64,000 bases of DNA from Benincasa hispida (lineage: Eukaryota; Streptophyta; Magnoliopsida; Cucurbitales; Cucurbitaceae), in assembly GCF_009727055.1 (NCBI RefSeq), contig NC_052349.1, positions 43,029,364 to 43,093,363 on the forward strand. Reading direction: 5' to 3'. Positions 49,142-61,164 of this stretch are shown in pieces; within the stretch, counting starts at the first letter, position 1; every line of letters begins with the position of its first letter. The notes beneath the pieces were generated by a model, which saw only the letters and a list, made by a program, of their open reading frames with translations, was not told the DNA's origin and did not search any database. Both the position numbers and the translations under genes were made by a program.

Positions 49142-50634
49142 CAACCATTCACGTAGAAAAGAGGGGAAGGAGTTGTAACTCCCTCCTTAATTCAAATAAA
49201 TTAATTTTAATATAAAATAAATATTTAATATATATAAACATAATAACTAATTTATCATAATATATATATTAAACTACATGTTATATCAAATATAACTTAT
49301 AAGCTATAGTTTAACTATAGTATCATATACAATATAACCCATATTTTCTTTTCTCTCTCATATGACATTTAATATAAATCAAATTTATATTATCTAATAA
49401 TTATGAATGCAATTCATATAATTAATATTTGAATCTTATTCAAATATTTATTTCCTCTCATAATAAATCAAATACATTATATAATTAAAATAACTTAATT
49501 ATATCATATATAATTAAATCCCTCAATTAATTTGAACCATTCAAATTAATCCAAAAACTGATTCTCATTTAATTCTATTGAGCTACTAAAGGGACCTCAT
49601 GGACCTATGGCTTAAGAGGACCTCATGGACCTATAGCTTGAAACTCCAACGGTACATGAATAATTAATCAAACTCTTTAATTAAATTATTCACCATTCGT
49701 TAACCGTCAACCACTCTACTAAAGACTGACAGCTGCACTCTTCGCACTACAGATATATTTCTGTGCACATTAGATATAACCAATCAACAGTATGATGACC
49801 CTTCATAAATTGCAGTCAAAATTACCGTTTTGCCTCTGTAGTTACATCTAACTTTTTAAGCACCACTGATCCCTCTAATGAACAATAGATCATAGTCTAA
49901 CTATGACTAAGCCTTTCTTAAGCCAGAAGAGAGTGTGGTGCACATTGTTCAAACCCTAAAATCAGCCCTTAAAGGAGCAATTTATCTACTTACCCCGACC
50001 TTGGAGAATGAGTGAATTTCTTCTTGTGTAGTTGTGTTCCCAACTTCCCAATTAGATGAATCCCCAAAATGGTAGGCTTATTGAGTTGGCGATCTGGCCA
50101 CTCTTATCCACACAAATCAAAGGACTGCACTCATAGGCAAGAGTTCACAACTCACTCAGGATTCAGGTCATGTTATCTATGGTCATCTTAGTGAAATGTA
50201 AGTCTCTATTATGAACAGCGTTATATAATGAGACTAAACATTTCGTGATCTAATCTTATACAAACTCCTTTGTGTAGAATATTCCCGCTCACCTGTCTAT
50301 ACATGAATGATCAGAATCATATCATTTGTAGCATTTTACAACAATTGTAACACCTACAAAATGGGCTATACTCGTAGTGTCATCAGGATAAGGTACCCAG
50401 TCTTATTCATCTACTACAGATCATTTAGGTTATCACTAAAACATGGTCCACCCATATGTCTCTACATACATGTTTAAGCTACAAGATAACCCTGGATGTT
50501 AGTTTATTGGTTTGTGGTTAATGAAACTAAAATATAGAATAAAATATCATATATTTTATTAAATAAACAATGAGTTTGTTCAAAACATTTACAAACTATA
50601 GGACCCTACTAGATTTAGGACATCAATCCCAACA
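48705..50634 (-). repeat. Solo LTR inside Copia F protease, with perfect target duplication
   Basis: It begins TGAAGGATCTCATTGAAG and ends ACATCAATCCCAACA, the reversed ends of the long-LTR copia family. AATAT flanks both sides (48700-48704 and 50635-50639), and the protease reading resumes across it. Length is about 1.93 kb. It contains a 22-base A run near 49107 and a duplicated 'ggacctcatggaccta' (49591 and 49618). Confidence 0.93.
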
Positions 50635-50639
50635 AATAT

Positions 50640-51690
50640 CACCTAACTCAACTATGCTAGCTAAGCTCTTATTTCCCATCTTCACACTACCAAGATCACA
50701 AGATTGATAGTTCATAGAATACTTTCTTTTGGGAACACAATGGTATGAAGCACTTGAATGTACCACCCACTCTGTGTTTGAATTCTCTACATGATGATAC
50801 TTGCTGGTTGCAAATCAAGGTGACAACATTATCACTCTGAGAAATAATTGCTATAGTAATTTTATCATCTTCCTCTTTTTGTTAGTCTTGCTTCTTACTT
50901 TATTCTTTCTTTCAATGATAGCATAACTATTTTATATGGCCAGGCTTGTTACAATAATGACATGTCCTAGTTTCTTTGTCTCTAGACTTAGACCTCCCTT
51001 TTGAATGAGCACGATCTTTAGGTCCCTTACTCTTGTTTCTTCTACGATTCTCAGCAACAAGAGCATGTGAATTATCAACTCCCATCTTTTTTCTTCTTAT
51101 CTTTTCATTGAACATGCTTTGTTTGATAACATCCAACGACAAAACATCTTCTGGAGAAGAGTTACTAATAGTCACAACCAAGGTTTCCCAACTGTCGGGC
51201 AAAGAACTCAAGAAGAACCCCTACAATTCATCATCAAAATCAATCTTCATAGTAGTAAACTTATTAATGATATCCTGAAAGTCACTCAAATGCTCAAGAA
51301 TAGACTTCTCTCCCTTCAATTTTAAATTAACAATTTGTTTGATTAAAGAAGCTTTGTTATGTGTGGTCTTCCTTTCATAAAGATCTTCCAAATTCTTCCA
51401 CAACTTATATGGGTCGGACTTCTTAGACACATGGTTGAAAATGCTAATATCAACCTACTACCTAATAGTCGCCAAATTTTTTTCTCCTTAACTTTCTCCA
51501 GTCTTTTTCTTCCATTTTCTTTGGTTTTGCAAGTTTAGAAATTGTGCCATCTGTTTTTGTGGTTGTTTCAATTGGATAAAAAAAATTCTTTGCAATATAA
51601 CAAACCCTCTATCATCGGTCTCCAGATAGAATAATTTGTTGATGTCAATTTTATCATTGAACTACCTCCACCATTACTAATAGACTCCAT
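50640..51690 (-). pseudogene. Copia F gag and protease N-part (broken)
   Basis: ATG at 51690 starts MESISNGGGSSMIKL, then STNYSIWRPMIEGLL. 51430-51221 has LWKNLEDLYERKTTHNKASL and LSDFQDIINKF (UBN2-like capsid). 51211-50927 has MSSLPDSWETLVV and the zinc knuckle start CHYCNKPGHIK. To the left, WVVHSSASYH (protease active site, DSG reads HSS) and GSVKMGN precede the solo LTR at 50634. Frames change several times. Confidence 0.87.
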
Positions 51691-51712
51691 GACAATGATT
51701 AAATTAAAACTC

Positions 51713-51724
51713 ACTCTGATACCA
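51713..51724 (-). other. Primer-binding site of Copia F
   Basis: Minus strand TGGTATCAGAGT, two bases from the LTR start. Confidence 0.88.
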
Positions 51725-51726
51725 AT

Positions 51727-52444
51727 TGATAGGACCCAAACAATATAACAATAACCCAATAGAATTTCTTCAAAAACAATCAACCAGATAATTGTTCTTC
51801 AAAACAATCAACCAGATAAGTTTATATATCAATTGTTCATAAGATAATTACCAAGTAATCAACCAACAACGGACAAAAGAAACCACAAAATTCTGGAAGA
51901 CTAAAAACAAAGAGCACACATGAATTATACGTGGAAAACCCAATCGATGTGAAAAGTAAAAACCACGGGACTTGTGAAGAGTCCACCCTCGTCAGCTTCT
52001 CTTATTATGATAAAAATGAGGGAAAAAGAACTCAAATTGGTCATACAAAGGTCCACTATCCACCAATATTTTTATACATAAAAGATGAACATTTGTGAGA
52101 TAAAAAAGAATGAAAATTACCCAGTTCTACAGATTCTATTCGACAACGATTATGAAAAAAGCAAAGCTCTAAATAACGATCCAACCGTTAAAAACAAGAT
52201 CCTTTGTGTCTCGAATAGGCTGACTAAATTTTAGCACGATCGAACGGTTGAAACTTTAGCAATCGACAATTTTGTGAAAGTTGTCATTGAAAAACCGAAC
52301 TGCTACCTTTCTCTCTGATTTTCTGCTTCTTTTTTCACTCTCCTTCCCTTAGGTCATCCCCATATCACATAAACAAAAACCTAGGGCTTTTAAGATGTGC
52401 CAACCCATAAGCAATTAGTGGAACCCAATTGAGCTTACAAAACA
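51727..52444 (-). repeat. 5' LTR of Copia F
   Basis: It begins TGATAGGACCC beside the primer site and matches the left copy at 42838-43323 and 46080-46117. The outer end near TTACAAAACA (52444) is a best guess, since the left copy is truncated before that point. Confidence 0.78.
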
Positions 52445-52882
52445 CAAGTTTAAAATAAAGTCTTACTTGTGCAACAAGTAGATTGGATACCTACAGCACC
52501 GTTAGCTATAATATATTAAACAATGCATTGTGACATGAATTATCCTTTATATCAAGCAAGCATTTTACTCCATCTCCTAAAGAAATAGTAAAATCTTTTA
52601 AAGTTGCGAGCATTGCCATGTACATGTGTTGACAATTTAGATATATGTAGTTATTTGTTTATATAAGTTTTTTCTTTTAGAAAAAAGAAAGAACTTTGTA
52701 TTAACTAATAAATAAAGTTGAATCGACTACAAATTTATGACAATCCGTTCGACAAATAGTTGTAAACTTTTTTTTAATTTTGCAATGAACAATTTAAAAA
52801 TGTTATTAATTATTATAGTATTATTGTTTCATTTTTTTAATAATAAAAATTAGGGTTGTTTTTAAATATAGAAAAATAAATC
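52445..52882. other. Intergenic stretch
   Basis: AT-rich; nothing recognised. Confidence 0.55.
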
Positions 52883-53037
52883 AAAATATTTACAAAATAT
52901 GAAAAAAAATTTAGAACTATCAATGATAGACGTTGATAGACATTGATCTAAAGACACTAGACACTGATAGAAGTCTATCAGTGTCTATCAGCGTCTATCA
53001 TTGATAATTCGAAAAATTTGTTATATCTTGTAAATAT
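52883..53037. repeat. Hairpin MITE-like repeat, copy 3, with nested palindromes
   Basis: A 28-base left arm (52919-52946) pairs with 52979-53006 with two mismatches. Inside, ACACTGATAGA (52961-52971) and TCTATCAGTGT (52974-52984) form a perfect 11-bp stem with a 2-base loop. Outer AAAATATTTACAA and TTGTAAATATTTT form another inverted pair. Confidence 0.8.
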
Positions 53038-53439
53038 TTTCAACAGTTTTACCATTTGAAATAATTTTCTTAAAAATAAACTAACAAAATAATTAGATAA
53101 AATAGCTTCATCGACCTTGTCAACTATGACGAGAAAACAAAATTTGGATGAATATTAATACCTATGATAGATACAAAGATAGAGATCACAATAAACAACT
53201 CTCGTGGTCCCGAACGAAAAGAAAAATTAAAAAAAGAATTATGAGCATTAAAAAGCTTGTATCCATTGAATATTTTGCATAATATAGATAATAAATAAAT
53301 AGGTGTTAATATCATCTAAATGCTATTACCAAAATAATTTAGTATTTTTTTTCATAGCATTCATCAACAACACACCAAAATTATTAAGGAAGGGATTTGT
53401 CATTGACATCCAGTTGCTTAGGATCTCATTTCGGTGTTG

Positions 53440-53820
53440 GCTTCCAACGAATCTCTACGTTTCAACCAATTAATGTTCTTGAAGTTAAAGCTATTAAGAA
53501 AGGGATTCGTCGTTGCTCCTCACTGAGGAAAATTTAGGCTAGTATGCTCGTGGTTGAATTGAATGCTATGGATGTGGTGAAGATTTTGAATTGTGAGGTT
53601 GTTGTTTTGTTTGCGATTAGTTTTGTTATTGATTTTATATTTATTTTGGACTCAAAGCTTTGACCGAGTTTATTTCTCTTTTTGTAATTGCGTCGGAAAT
53701 TCTGTTGTGCATGCCCTTCTTCGGGTCGTTGTTGAGTTGGAGGGTATTGTTGAGTTAAGTGGGTCTTCTTCTATGAAAGATGGGGAGGTGTTACGGATTG
53801 TAAATTTTTCAGAGTAAACG
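53440..53820 (+). pseudogene. RNase H-like remnant, probably LINE-derived
   Basis: In mixed frames INVLEVKAIKKGI (near 53470), VELNAMDVVKILN (near 53555) and FCNCVGNSVVHALLRVV (53680-53730) follow the order of the plant RNase H-like domain at the end of LINE reverse transcriptases (region after a conserved E, then D, then a GN-VAHALA box). It ends with a stop near 53816, followed by an A-rich stretch from 53880. Fragmentary; a host RNase H-like domain gene is the alternative. Confidence 0.55.
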
Positions 53821-55079
53821 AGGATAGTCTTTTTCCTGTATTTGATTATTTGCTTTGAGCTTTATATATCATTTCTTTTAAGAAAACAAAAAAACAAAAA
53901 CAAAACACCAAACTAGGAGACTCAACAAAACCCACACGGCAAGAGACATCCACAAATAGAACAAAACAACGAGGATACTCAAAAGGGCTACGTAACTTCA
54001 CGAGGATGTTCCTAGTAGCTATTAATATACTCAATATTATTCCTTTTTTGAGAAATAATAATACACAAATAACATTGGGACTTTGTTTACTTATTTTATA
54101 AAATTACATTTTGGTTATAACCTCAATTAACATTTACAATTTCCATCTTAGTGCTTATTAATCAAGTTCATTCATTTGCTAAAATCTTATTACAAAAGTT
54201 ACTAATTGGTTGGTAGGGGTGTTAAAAATGTATAATTAATGATTAAATAGAAAATAAATTGATTAATTAATCGAATTCAATTCATATGATTTATTGAGTT
54301 CAAACCATCTATATCATTTATAGTCATTTGAACTATAAATTGAGAAGCGAAGGTTTATGTTCAATTTTTATGTTCTTAATTTTAAATATCCAACATGTTG
54401 ATGTTTTTATATATCTAAGAGTACAACATCATATATCAAAATATTTAAAATATATATATGGTTGAAAAAAGAAGCGAAAGGTTTTTTTTTTAAAAAATTT
54501 AATTTTTTAATAGTTTTTATCCATGATTTTTTGAAGGATAATATTTGTCCAATATCAACATAAAATTGAGAGTTCGATATTTTTATAGACATCTACATTT
54601 GAATCATTTACGTTAAAAAAATGTCATATTTCTTTTTTAATTCAATATGAAGAGCATGAGTAAGTAGAGATGTCTACAAGACGAGGTGGAGATGAAGATG
54701 ACTTTTCTTTCTCTGTCTCCACCCTCATTTCATTCTCCAACTCCGCAAAATTTCTCGTTTATTACTTGTTTAAAGTTTTTCTTAAAAAATCAATGAAATG
54801 ATTTTTTAGGAAAAACTTTAAATTAGAATAGTTGGTTTTCTATCCTATGAATCGTTATTTAAATTATTAATTTCTTATGAATCGTCCTTTAAATGGTCAA
54901 TTTCTTATGAATTTTTTTAAAATAGTTAATTCCTCATGAAAAATTCTTAACCCTCTTTAAATTTAATATTAAGTTATTTAAGTCTCCTTTGGGAACCATT
55001 TAACTTTTTACTTTACAAATCATATTTATGTTGGATCTCTCAACTATTTTAACGATCTAATAAATGGAGTAGGTTGTGG
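53821..55079. other. Intergenic stretch with a short tandem repeat
   Basis: No coding signal. 54846-54950 has about 3.5 copies of a 30-bp unit. Confidence 0.55.
54846..54950. repeat. 30-bp tandem repeat
   Basis: TATGAATCGT-type unit starts fall at 54846, 54876 and 54906, then a CATGA start at 54935. Confidence 0.75.
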
Positions 55080-55554
55080 AACACTCGCAAAACACATTTC
55101 ATGGAGAATATATTCTACTTTCTTTTCTTTTCATCTTCTCTCATGTTCTTCTTGTTGTTGGATCTCATTTGATTACTTTTGGTATTGTTTACTTGTATTA
55201 TACATTTATATTAACACATGGGCCTCACATCCAAATCTGTAATGAAATAACGCAATCTGATTGATGAATAAAAAGTACTCAATCTAATTGCTAATGTGAC
55301 AACTACCATTATTGTTACTGTGACAACTAAAAAATTATCAATTTTGACATTTTTACTATTATCGTTTTCGGTTGACCCTCAGAGGTAGAGGTAGAGGTAA
55401 CGATAACAATAAATTTGGCAAAATTCATAATTTTAAGTAAATGCAATCAAAATCAATCTAATTACGTTTGTGATTTAAGCTTATTACAATTTATCCATCA
55501 ATAAAATTTCATTATGATTATACCAATCTTCATTACAATTTGGTAAACGTGACC
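55080..55554. mobile_element. Tourist-like MITE, copy 3 (left end uncertain)
   Basis: The right end reversed reads GGTCACGTTTACC with TAA beyond it (55555-55557), as in copy 1. Internal phrases 'aaatctgtaatgaa', 'actcaatctaattgc' and 'ttttaagtaaa' match copies 1 and 2. No clean left terminus was found, so the start is approximate. The open frame at 55076 lies in it. Confidence 0.65.
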
Positions 55555-56746
55555 TAAGGGTAAAAATCAACTTGAGTGACATTCAAAGCTCTTCCACTCC
55601 AAAAAAATTTCATTCAAAGCTCCTCCACTCCAAAAATTTTCTTCTTTGGTGATTTTTTTTTTTTTTTATATTATTAAGTTTATCCTAAAATAAAATTTTA
55701 ACAAAAGTACAAACGAAGTTGAGTGCATCACTTAACCCTAAGATGTAATTAGCATAACCGTTAATATATTAAGCCTATTTTTTTAATATTTTTTTCTTTT
55801 TTTTTTTTTACATCTTCGTTTAATCAGTAATGTACTTAATGATAGAAATCATAATTTAAAGGTCCAGATTAGATTTATTTCTGGAACTAAGTAACAGTTG
55901 ATAGACTAAATTAATTTGTAATATTTACCCTAACCTATATTATATAAAATGTTAGAACATAAAATTTAAACTTAAGTACAAAAGACAGCATATAGAGACC
56001 CACATGGAATAGAGAGGACACACGAGCATTTTGTGGCAGTGTAGCCTTTGATAAAGAGGGAGAAAGCAGCAAATAGTTTGAGTATTTATGGGTTTGTATT
56101 GGTTTTATTCATCTTCTTTTCATCACTTTCCATATGCTTTTCCATGTGAATTATTTTGGATTTTGGGATCCATTATGTATATATTTATATACTTACACCC
56201 AATTCATTATGGTTGCCAATTCAAATGCATGCCATAAATGAAGGCTTTATCTTTTCTTTTTAATTTCTTTTTCCAGTTCCCAATAAAGGAGTGGGGTGAT
56301 AATATCAATCTCTGAACTTAGACTTTTAACAAAGGCTAATTACATAATTGAGTTCTGTTGAGAGAGGTTGGCCAAATTCTACGTATGATATGGTATATTT
56401 TGAGCATAAATTTTCATGAATTATATCTAGGACTTCTTATTTAACCAAATTTGGGACGAATTTAGTAAGACTCCAATAATTCTTCTCTCGAACGAAAGAC
56501 GATCAACCACCCGTCTTCCTTCAAATACTCATCCACTTGTGTTTATTGATCTTAAGCAAATCACTTTTAAAATTTTGAAAAGTGGTTATTCATGCTCTAT
56601 ATAATTGTCGCATACAACGTCCTAGCATATTCAGAGACAATAGTAAAACAACAAGAAATAAAACAAAGATAAATATACCAAGATTGCTTACCCAATTCGG
56701 TGATAAACCACCTACATCGAGGGAAAAGAGTGCCCGAAAAAGATAT
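55555..56746. other. Intergenic stretch
   Basis: Contains a 31-bp tandem duplication (CATTCAAAGCTC at 55580 and 55611), T runs near 55650 and 55800, and otherwise nothing recognised. Confidence 0.55.
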
Positions 56747-56924
56747 TGTTAGGATGTATGCCCTAAAGCCCCATAGTTATGTGTTATTTGAATTAATAGT
56801 TGATTATTTTATATATGCAATAATTCATTAAAGAAAGATCCAAGGTTATTTTATATAACTTTAAACATGTACGAGATTGATATACAAGAGGATTATGTTT
56901 AAGTGATAATCTAAATGGTCTGTA
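56747..56924 (+). repeat. 5' fragment of the long-LTR copia family
   Basis: TGTTAGGATGTATGCCCTAAA starts the LTR; it runs through 'ttaagtgataatctaaatggtctgta' and stops at a CACTA transposon end. Confidence 0.8.
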
Positions 56925-57918
56925 CACTACAACAAATTATTGATAACATAGCTTTAAGTGAGAGCCCCCTTCTCCTGTGAAAAAAAAAAAGAAGAGAAAA
57001 TAACCATTTCGCCCTCTCTAGTTTCATATCTCTGCCCCCACTCCTCACTCTTCATACCATACCCTCTCTAGAGTCTCCAGTCTCTTCTTCTAACTAAGGT
57101 TTTCACCTTTCCCCATTCCAACCTCTCTTGATCGGTTACGTGCTTCAAGGTTTCTCTCCTTATGCTATATTTTTTTAAAATAAATCTTGTTGAGTTATTA
57201 TTTCGTTGGTTCTATCTATTGATCTTTTCCATTTTCTGCAACCTTGGGTGCTCGATCTTCGTGGTGTTAGGGTTGGGGTATTGGAGGTTTTGATCGAAGG
57301 CGTTCTTCTCTCAACCTGTTGTTTCAGTGCTCAGCCCCAGGGAAGAAGTTTGTGTATTTTTTACTTTTCATCAATTGGTTGGTGGAGAGTGCAGAGTCGA
57401 GACCCCTGGGTCTAAAATTTTCCTCAAAGAACCTTATTTTATGTTTCTCTTTCTTGTACTCGGTCATTAATTTCAATATTTAAGCCGCTTCTATCTGTAT
57501 TTTTTTCATTATGTTTCATTTGTATGTGCGTGTGTCTGTATGTAAACTATTGGTTCATTTGTAGAGAATATTTTCAAGAAAGTCCCAAGACGAGCTCGAA
57601 AGATTGTGAGATCGATTCTTCACCAATTTGTCACTATTAAACTGGTAGAAGTTTATTTAGCTCGTAAATTAAATAAGCTTAATCATTGTTTTTTTGTTTT
57701 GTATATAGTCAGTTGCGTATCAGAAACTTTTTTTCCAGGCGGGATTTCTTTTTGGTCAGTGTGGTGCTAATGATGGAGTTTTTGTGGGTTTTGAAGGCAT
57801 TTCTTAAGGTAAATGCATCGATATGTTATCCTAGATGACTATGTTCTTCTCGTTCACAATCACAAATTACTCATATTTAACGGTCAAGTATAATTCAAGA
57901 GTTTGGGGAGATAGTATG
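56925..57918 (+). mobile_element. CACTA transposon end followed by gene-like sequence
   Basis: CACTACAACAAATTATTG at 56925 is a CACTA (En/Spm) terminal repeat inserted in the LTR fragment. It is followed by a CT-rich stretch (57000-57150) resembling a 5' UTR, then sequence with splice-like borders: TTTGTAG before 57564, TTCCAG before 57740 and AAGGTAAATG at 57808. No CACTA right end or transposase is in the window before the Athila-like LTR at 57919. The open frame 57206-57415 has no domain. Capture of a host gene fragment is possible but unproven. Confidence 0.55.
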
Positions 57919-59597
57919 TGATGTATTGTAAATATGATGCAATTATGGTATGAGTTTGCGGTGATGTGTTATGCGTTGCACATGCAAGTTTTCCTAATAA
58001 TACCCAAGTACAAGCCTAAGTCCAGGGTCGAACACAGGGACTACTGAGTTAATATGTGATAGCTAATTTTGATTTTCTTGGGTGGTGAAAACAAATAAGT
58101 TCGATGGTGTTTTGATTTAGTATATTTCCTATGCGACGGAGTTCGAATAAAGAGTTGATGAAATCGAGAATTACAATGAGTATGCGATGAATGGGTTGAG
58201 AAGAGGTTTAGCTAACACTTCCTAAGATTGCGTATAAGTTATGCGATCATGCTACACACAAACAACAACATGTCATCTCTCAATGAAAATGCCATAATTC
58301 CTATTTTTAGGACGCATGTGATGTATACAAAAATGTCGATAGGACTTATGTCTAAGCCTCTATTCTTGTCTATGCGATGATGAATGATGCACACATACAC
58401 AAGGTGACCGCATATTATCATATCCTATTTCTAGGGTGCATGCGATGTGTTAATAGCAATAGAACTTATGTCTAAGTTTCTATCTCTTGCTTATGCGGTT
58501 CTAATCTGACTCTCACAAGCCTAGATTCTAATCTAACTCTCTCAAGTCTAGATTCTTTCTTTAGACTACTCTCTCAAGTATCTCTAAAGGGTGAATGACG
58601 CCTACATAAAGACAAGACGATCACATAAAGTGTAAATCTTAGGTCATGCTAGCTAAGTACTTCTCAACCCATTCAGAAATTTAGCTACTCATGCGAAATG
58701 TGGAGAGATTGAACATAGATTGAAATAAGAATCCCATTTTCTATAAATAAAGATGTTGATATAGAATAGCAATGGAATGTAGAGATAAGAAGCCCGGTAG
58801 CAATGTCTTGCTTCCCGTGGCCTTTTACACTGTCTTTTTCACTCCAACTCTATCCAGATGAATATTCTTGCTTTCACAAGTGTTGGCCCTCTCTCCCTTT
58901 GTAGCGCTTTCCGGCGGTCTCTCAATCTGTCCGAGAATGATCTCTCAACTTCTTTGTCTCTTAGCTCATCTCCGTCTTCTAAGATATGTATGAAGACTAA
59001 CGACTCTCTAACTTATTCTCTATTCTATATATGGCGATGGCGATCTAACTTGTTAACTTCTTTTACAATGGTGGCCTCCGGCATTTATAGAACTCAAGGT
59101 GAAACAGCCTTTCTCTCTAATGATTGCAATGATGGGCGGTCATTAAATCTTCTGCTCTGATGCGCCGATTAATGGCCACCGAAAGTTGAGTGTACTTGCT
59201 ACAGTGTGGCGTTAACGGCTTGTCAACTAAATTTAAATTCGATCGTCATCAGCTTTCTGTCCCATCATGTTTTATTATGCTGTCACCTTGATGCGCATTC
59301 TTTATGTGGCCACCTTCTTGATCAACCTCTCACGATCGCATACGATCGCATGACTTTGTGATCACAATCTTTCAAGCGTGCGGTCACCTAATTCCTTGGA
59401 TCGCAATTTTACTTGCGCCAACGCATTTTTCCTGCACAAAATAAGTAGATTAGCTACTTTTATGCGATGGGTGCATGCGATCGCAATTTTCTCAGTTTAA
59501 CACTTTTGGACATGATATTGTTTATTTTTATCGTCGCATTCCCTCATTGTTTTACTTATTTGCGCTGTAATAACGTGCATTTCTACCCGTTATCACA
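57919..59597 (-). repeat. 3' LTR of the Athila-like element (1.68 kb)
   Basis: Starts TGATGTATTGTAAATATG and ends CGTTATCACA next to the polypurine tract. It is full of TGCGAT/GCATGCGAT words. The open frames at 58239 and 58858 in it have no domain. Confidence 0.88.
59083..59089 (-). promoter_or_regulatory. TATA-like box in the Athila-like LTR
   Basis: On the minus strand TATAAAT, about 510 bp into the LTR from its start at 59597. Plausible core promoter, not proven. Confidence 0.35.
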
Positions 59598-59610
59598 CCT
59601 CCAAATTTAA
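59598..59610 (-). other. Polypurine tract of the Athila-like element
   Basis: Minus strand AAATTTGGAGG directly abuts the LTR start TGTGATAACGGG. Confidence 0.75.
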
Positions 59611-60930
59611 AACAATGCTTGTCCTCAAGCATAAACTAAAAATTTTCTTTAAAGTGTCAACCGCCTTTTCCCTACCTAGATTTCTCGAGGTGCCTTATTT
59701 AAATTTTATGAACTAAAATCTCTTTAATTTCTATCCTGGTCTCTTCCTCAAAATATTTCTAATACTTAGGGACCGCAAGTTTAACCTTAAAAAAGACTTT
59801 ACTTGTTTCCAGGACATCGCATGATTTATTTCAAAACTTTTTCAAACCGGGGTGTTTCCAAATGATTTTTATCCTTGCGTGGTTTAGATATTCTTTTTGT
59901 GACCTTGCGTTGATCCAAGTTCCTAGCCTTCATTTTGGCTTGCTCCCACGGGTGTCATGCGAGCATCCAACTACGAGCAAGACGCTCTTTCTCAGTCTAA
60001 ACTCATGCCCATTTTTCTTGGAAGCGGAGTTACGATCACTTGATTTATACGTTGATCACGATTCCTACCTTCGTTTTGGCTTGCCCCCACGGGTGTCATG
60101 CGGACATCCAACTACGAGTAGGATCCGATCTAAACATTATGATTTTTTTTTAATCTCTAAAATTAGCAAGGTTGAAAACAAATACTAGCACCCCCAAATT
60201 TATACACAACAATGTCCTCATTGCTGATAGACTGAAACAACTCATGCGATGCTCTTAGAAAATTTTGTAAAAATTGTTTTGAAAGAAAGCTGGTGGACCG
60301 CTAATTTTTAGAAATTTTTCATGAATTGACTGTCCTTAAATTAAGTTGATTCTAGTACATGCGATGAGAAATAAAGGCATGAGTTTCATCATTGAAATCA
60401 TAATTGGTATGGGGGAAGAATGCGGTGACTAAATAAAGGAATCAAAATTTATTAATTGCCCAAAACTAAAGATGATGCGATAATAAAATTTTAGTAATAT
60501 TAAAATGAGATGCGGGACATGCAAAATTGGAATAGAAGAGTCAAAGAAAGATACAACCCTCAAATTTGCTTTGTTGCCCGCATCATTTGTGATCACATCC
60601 TTCTTTGTGGTGGGTTGATTCCTCGATTGCGATAGACTGAATGAACTGGTCGCGTTCTTGGTGTCATCGTGTAGCTCCACCACAATCGTTCACTACGATC
60701 ATTGCTAAAAATCAAGAGGGTAAAAAAAGTATGAAAGTCAGAGTTGGAAATTCTAAAGAATAGTGGTTGTACAAAAAGGGTAAAGTAAGTTCATGAAAGA
60801 AAGATATAAAAAGGATACTCAAAAAATGCGTCCCTGATGAGTTTATGTCGCCTATCAACGCAGGGACTACTTGTTTCTTCTTCAATCTGGATTTTTCAAG
60901 TCCACGGAGGTTTTCTCTCCTTTTCTTAAT
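59611..60930 (-). other. Noncoding 3' interior with a direct repeat
   Basis: No polymerase or integrase motif in any frame. A block with TTTTGGCTTGC-CCCACGGG and TCATGCG-ACATCCAACTACGAG occurs at about 59930-59985 and 60070-60122. The open frames 59862-60188 and 60683-60429 arise here and lack domains. Confidence 0.7.
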
Positions 60931-61164
60931 CCTCTGGGATCTTGATCGCCTCAATCCGGAGCTTCTTCCCATTAATGCTCATCATGATCTCTCCCTTGTG
61001 TACATCAATTCGAGCATGACCAGTCGATAGAAATGGTCGTCCCAATATGATAGGCGCATCTTCGTCCGCTTCATGATCCAGAATGATGAAGTCTTCAGGT
61101 AATACTCGTAAAAGGGATCAATGCCTTCTCTCTCTAACACATTTATCACCCCTGGATGGGAAAC
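60931..61164 (-). pseudogene. Athila-like protease, C-terminal part
   Basis: In one minus-strand frame DFIILDHEADEDAPIILGRP and FLSTGHARIDVHKGEIMMSI, NGKKLRIEAI are the end of a gypsy aspartic protease with the ILGRPFL box. A stop after IPED ends it near 60930. The active-site half falls in the gap. Upstream of this the frame is shifted. Confidence 0.8.

Larger units (their letters stand above)
42838..52444 (-). mobile_element. Copia F: minus-strand Ty1/copia element, heavily interrupted
   Basis: The right LTR, primer site, gag, protease and integrase are present on the minus strand; reverse transcriptase, RNase H and the polypurine tract are missing and replaced by other repeats (46118-47741). 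The left LTR is split by a separate LTR element at 43324-46074. The protease is split by a solo LTR (48705-50634). Target duplications of the whole element could not be fixed. Confidence 0.82.

Noticed and set aside
57206..57415. 69-codon open frame after the CACTA end
   Set aside because: It sits in what looks like leader or intron sequence and has no domain.
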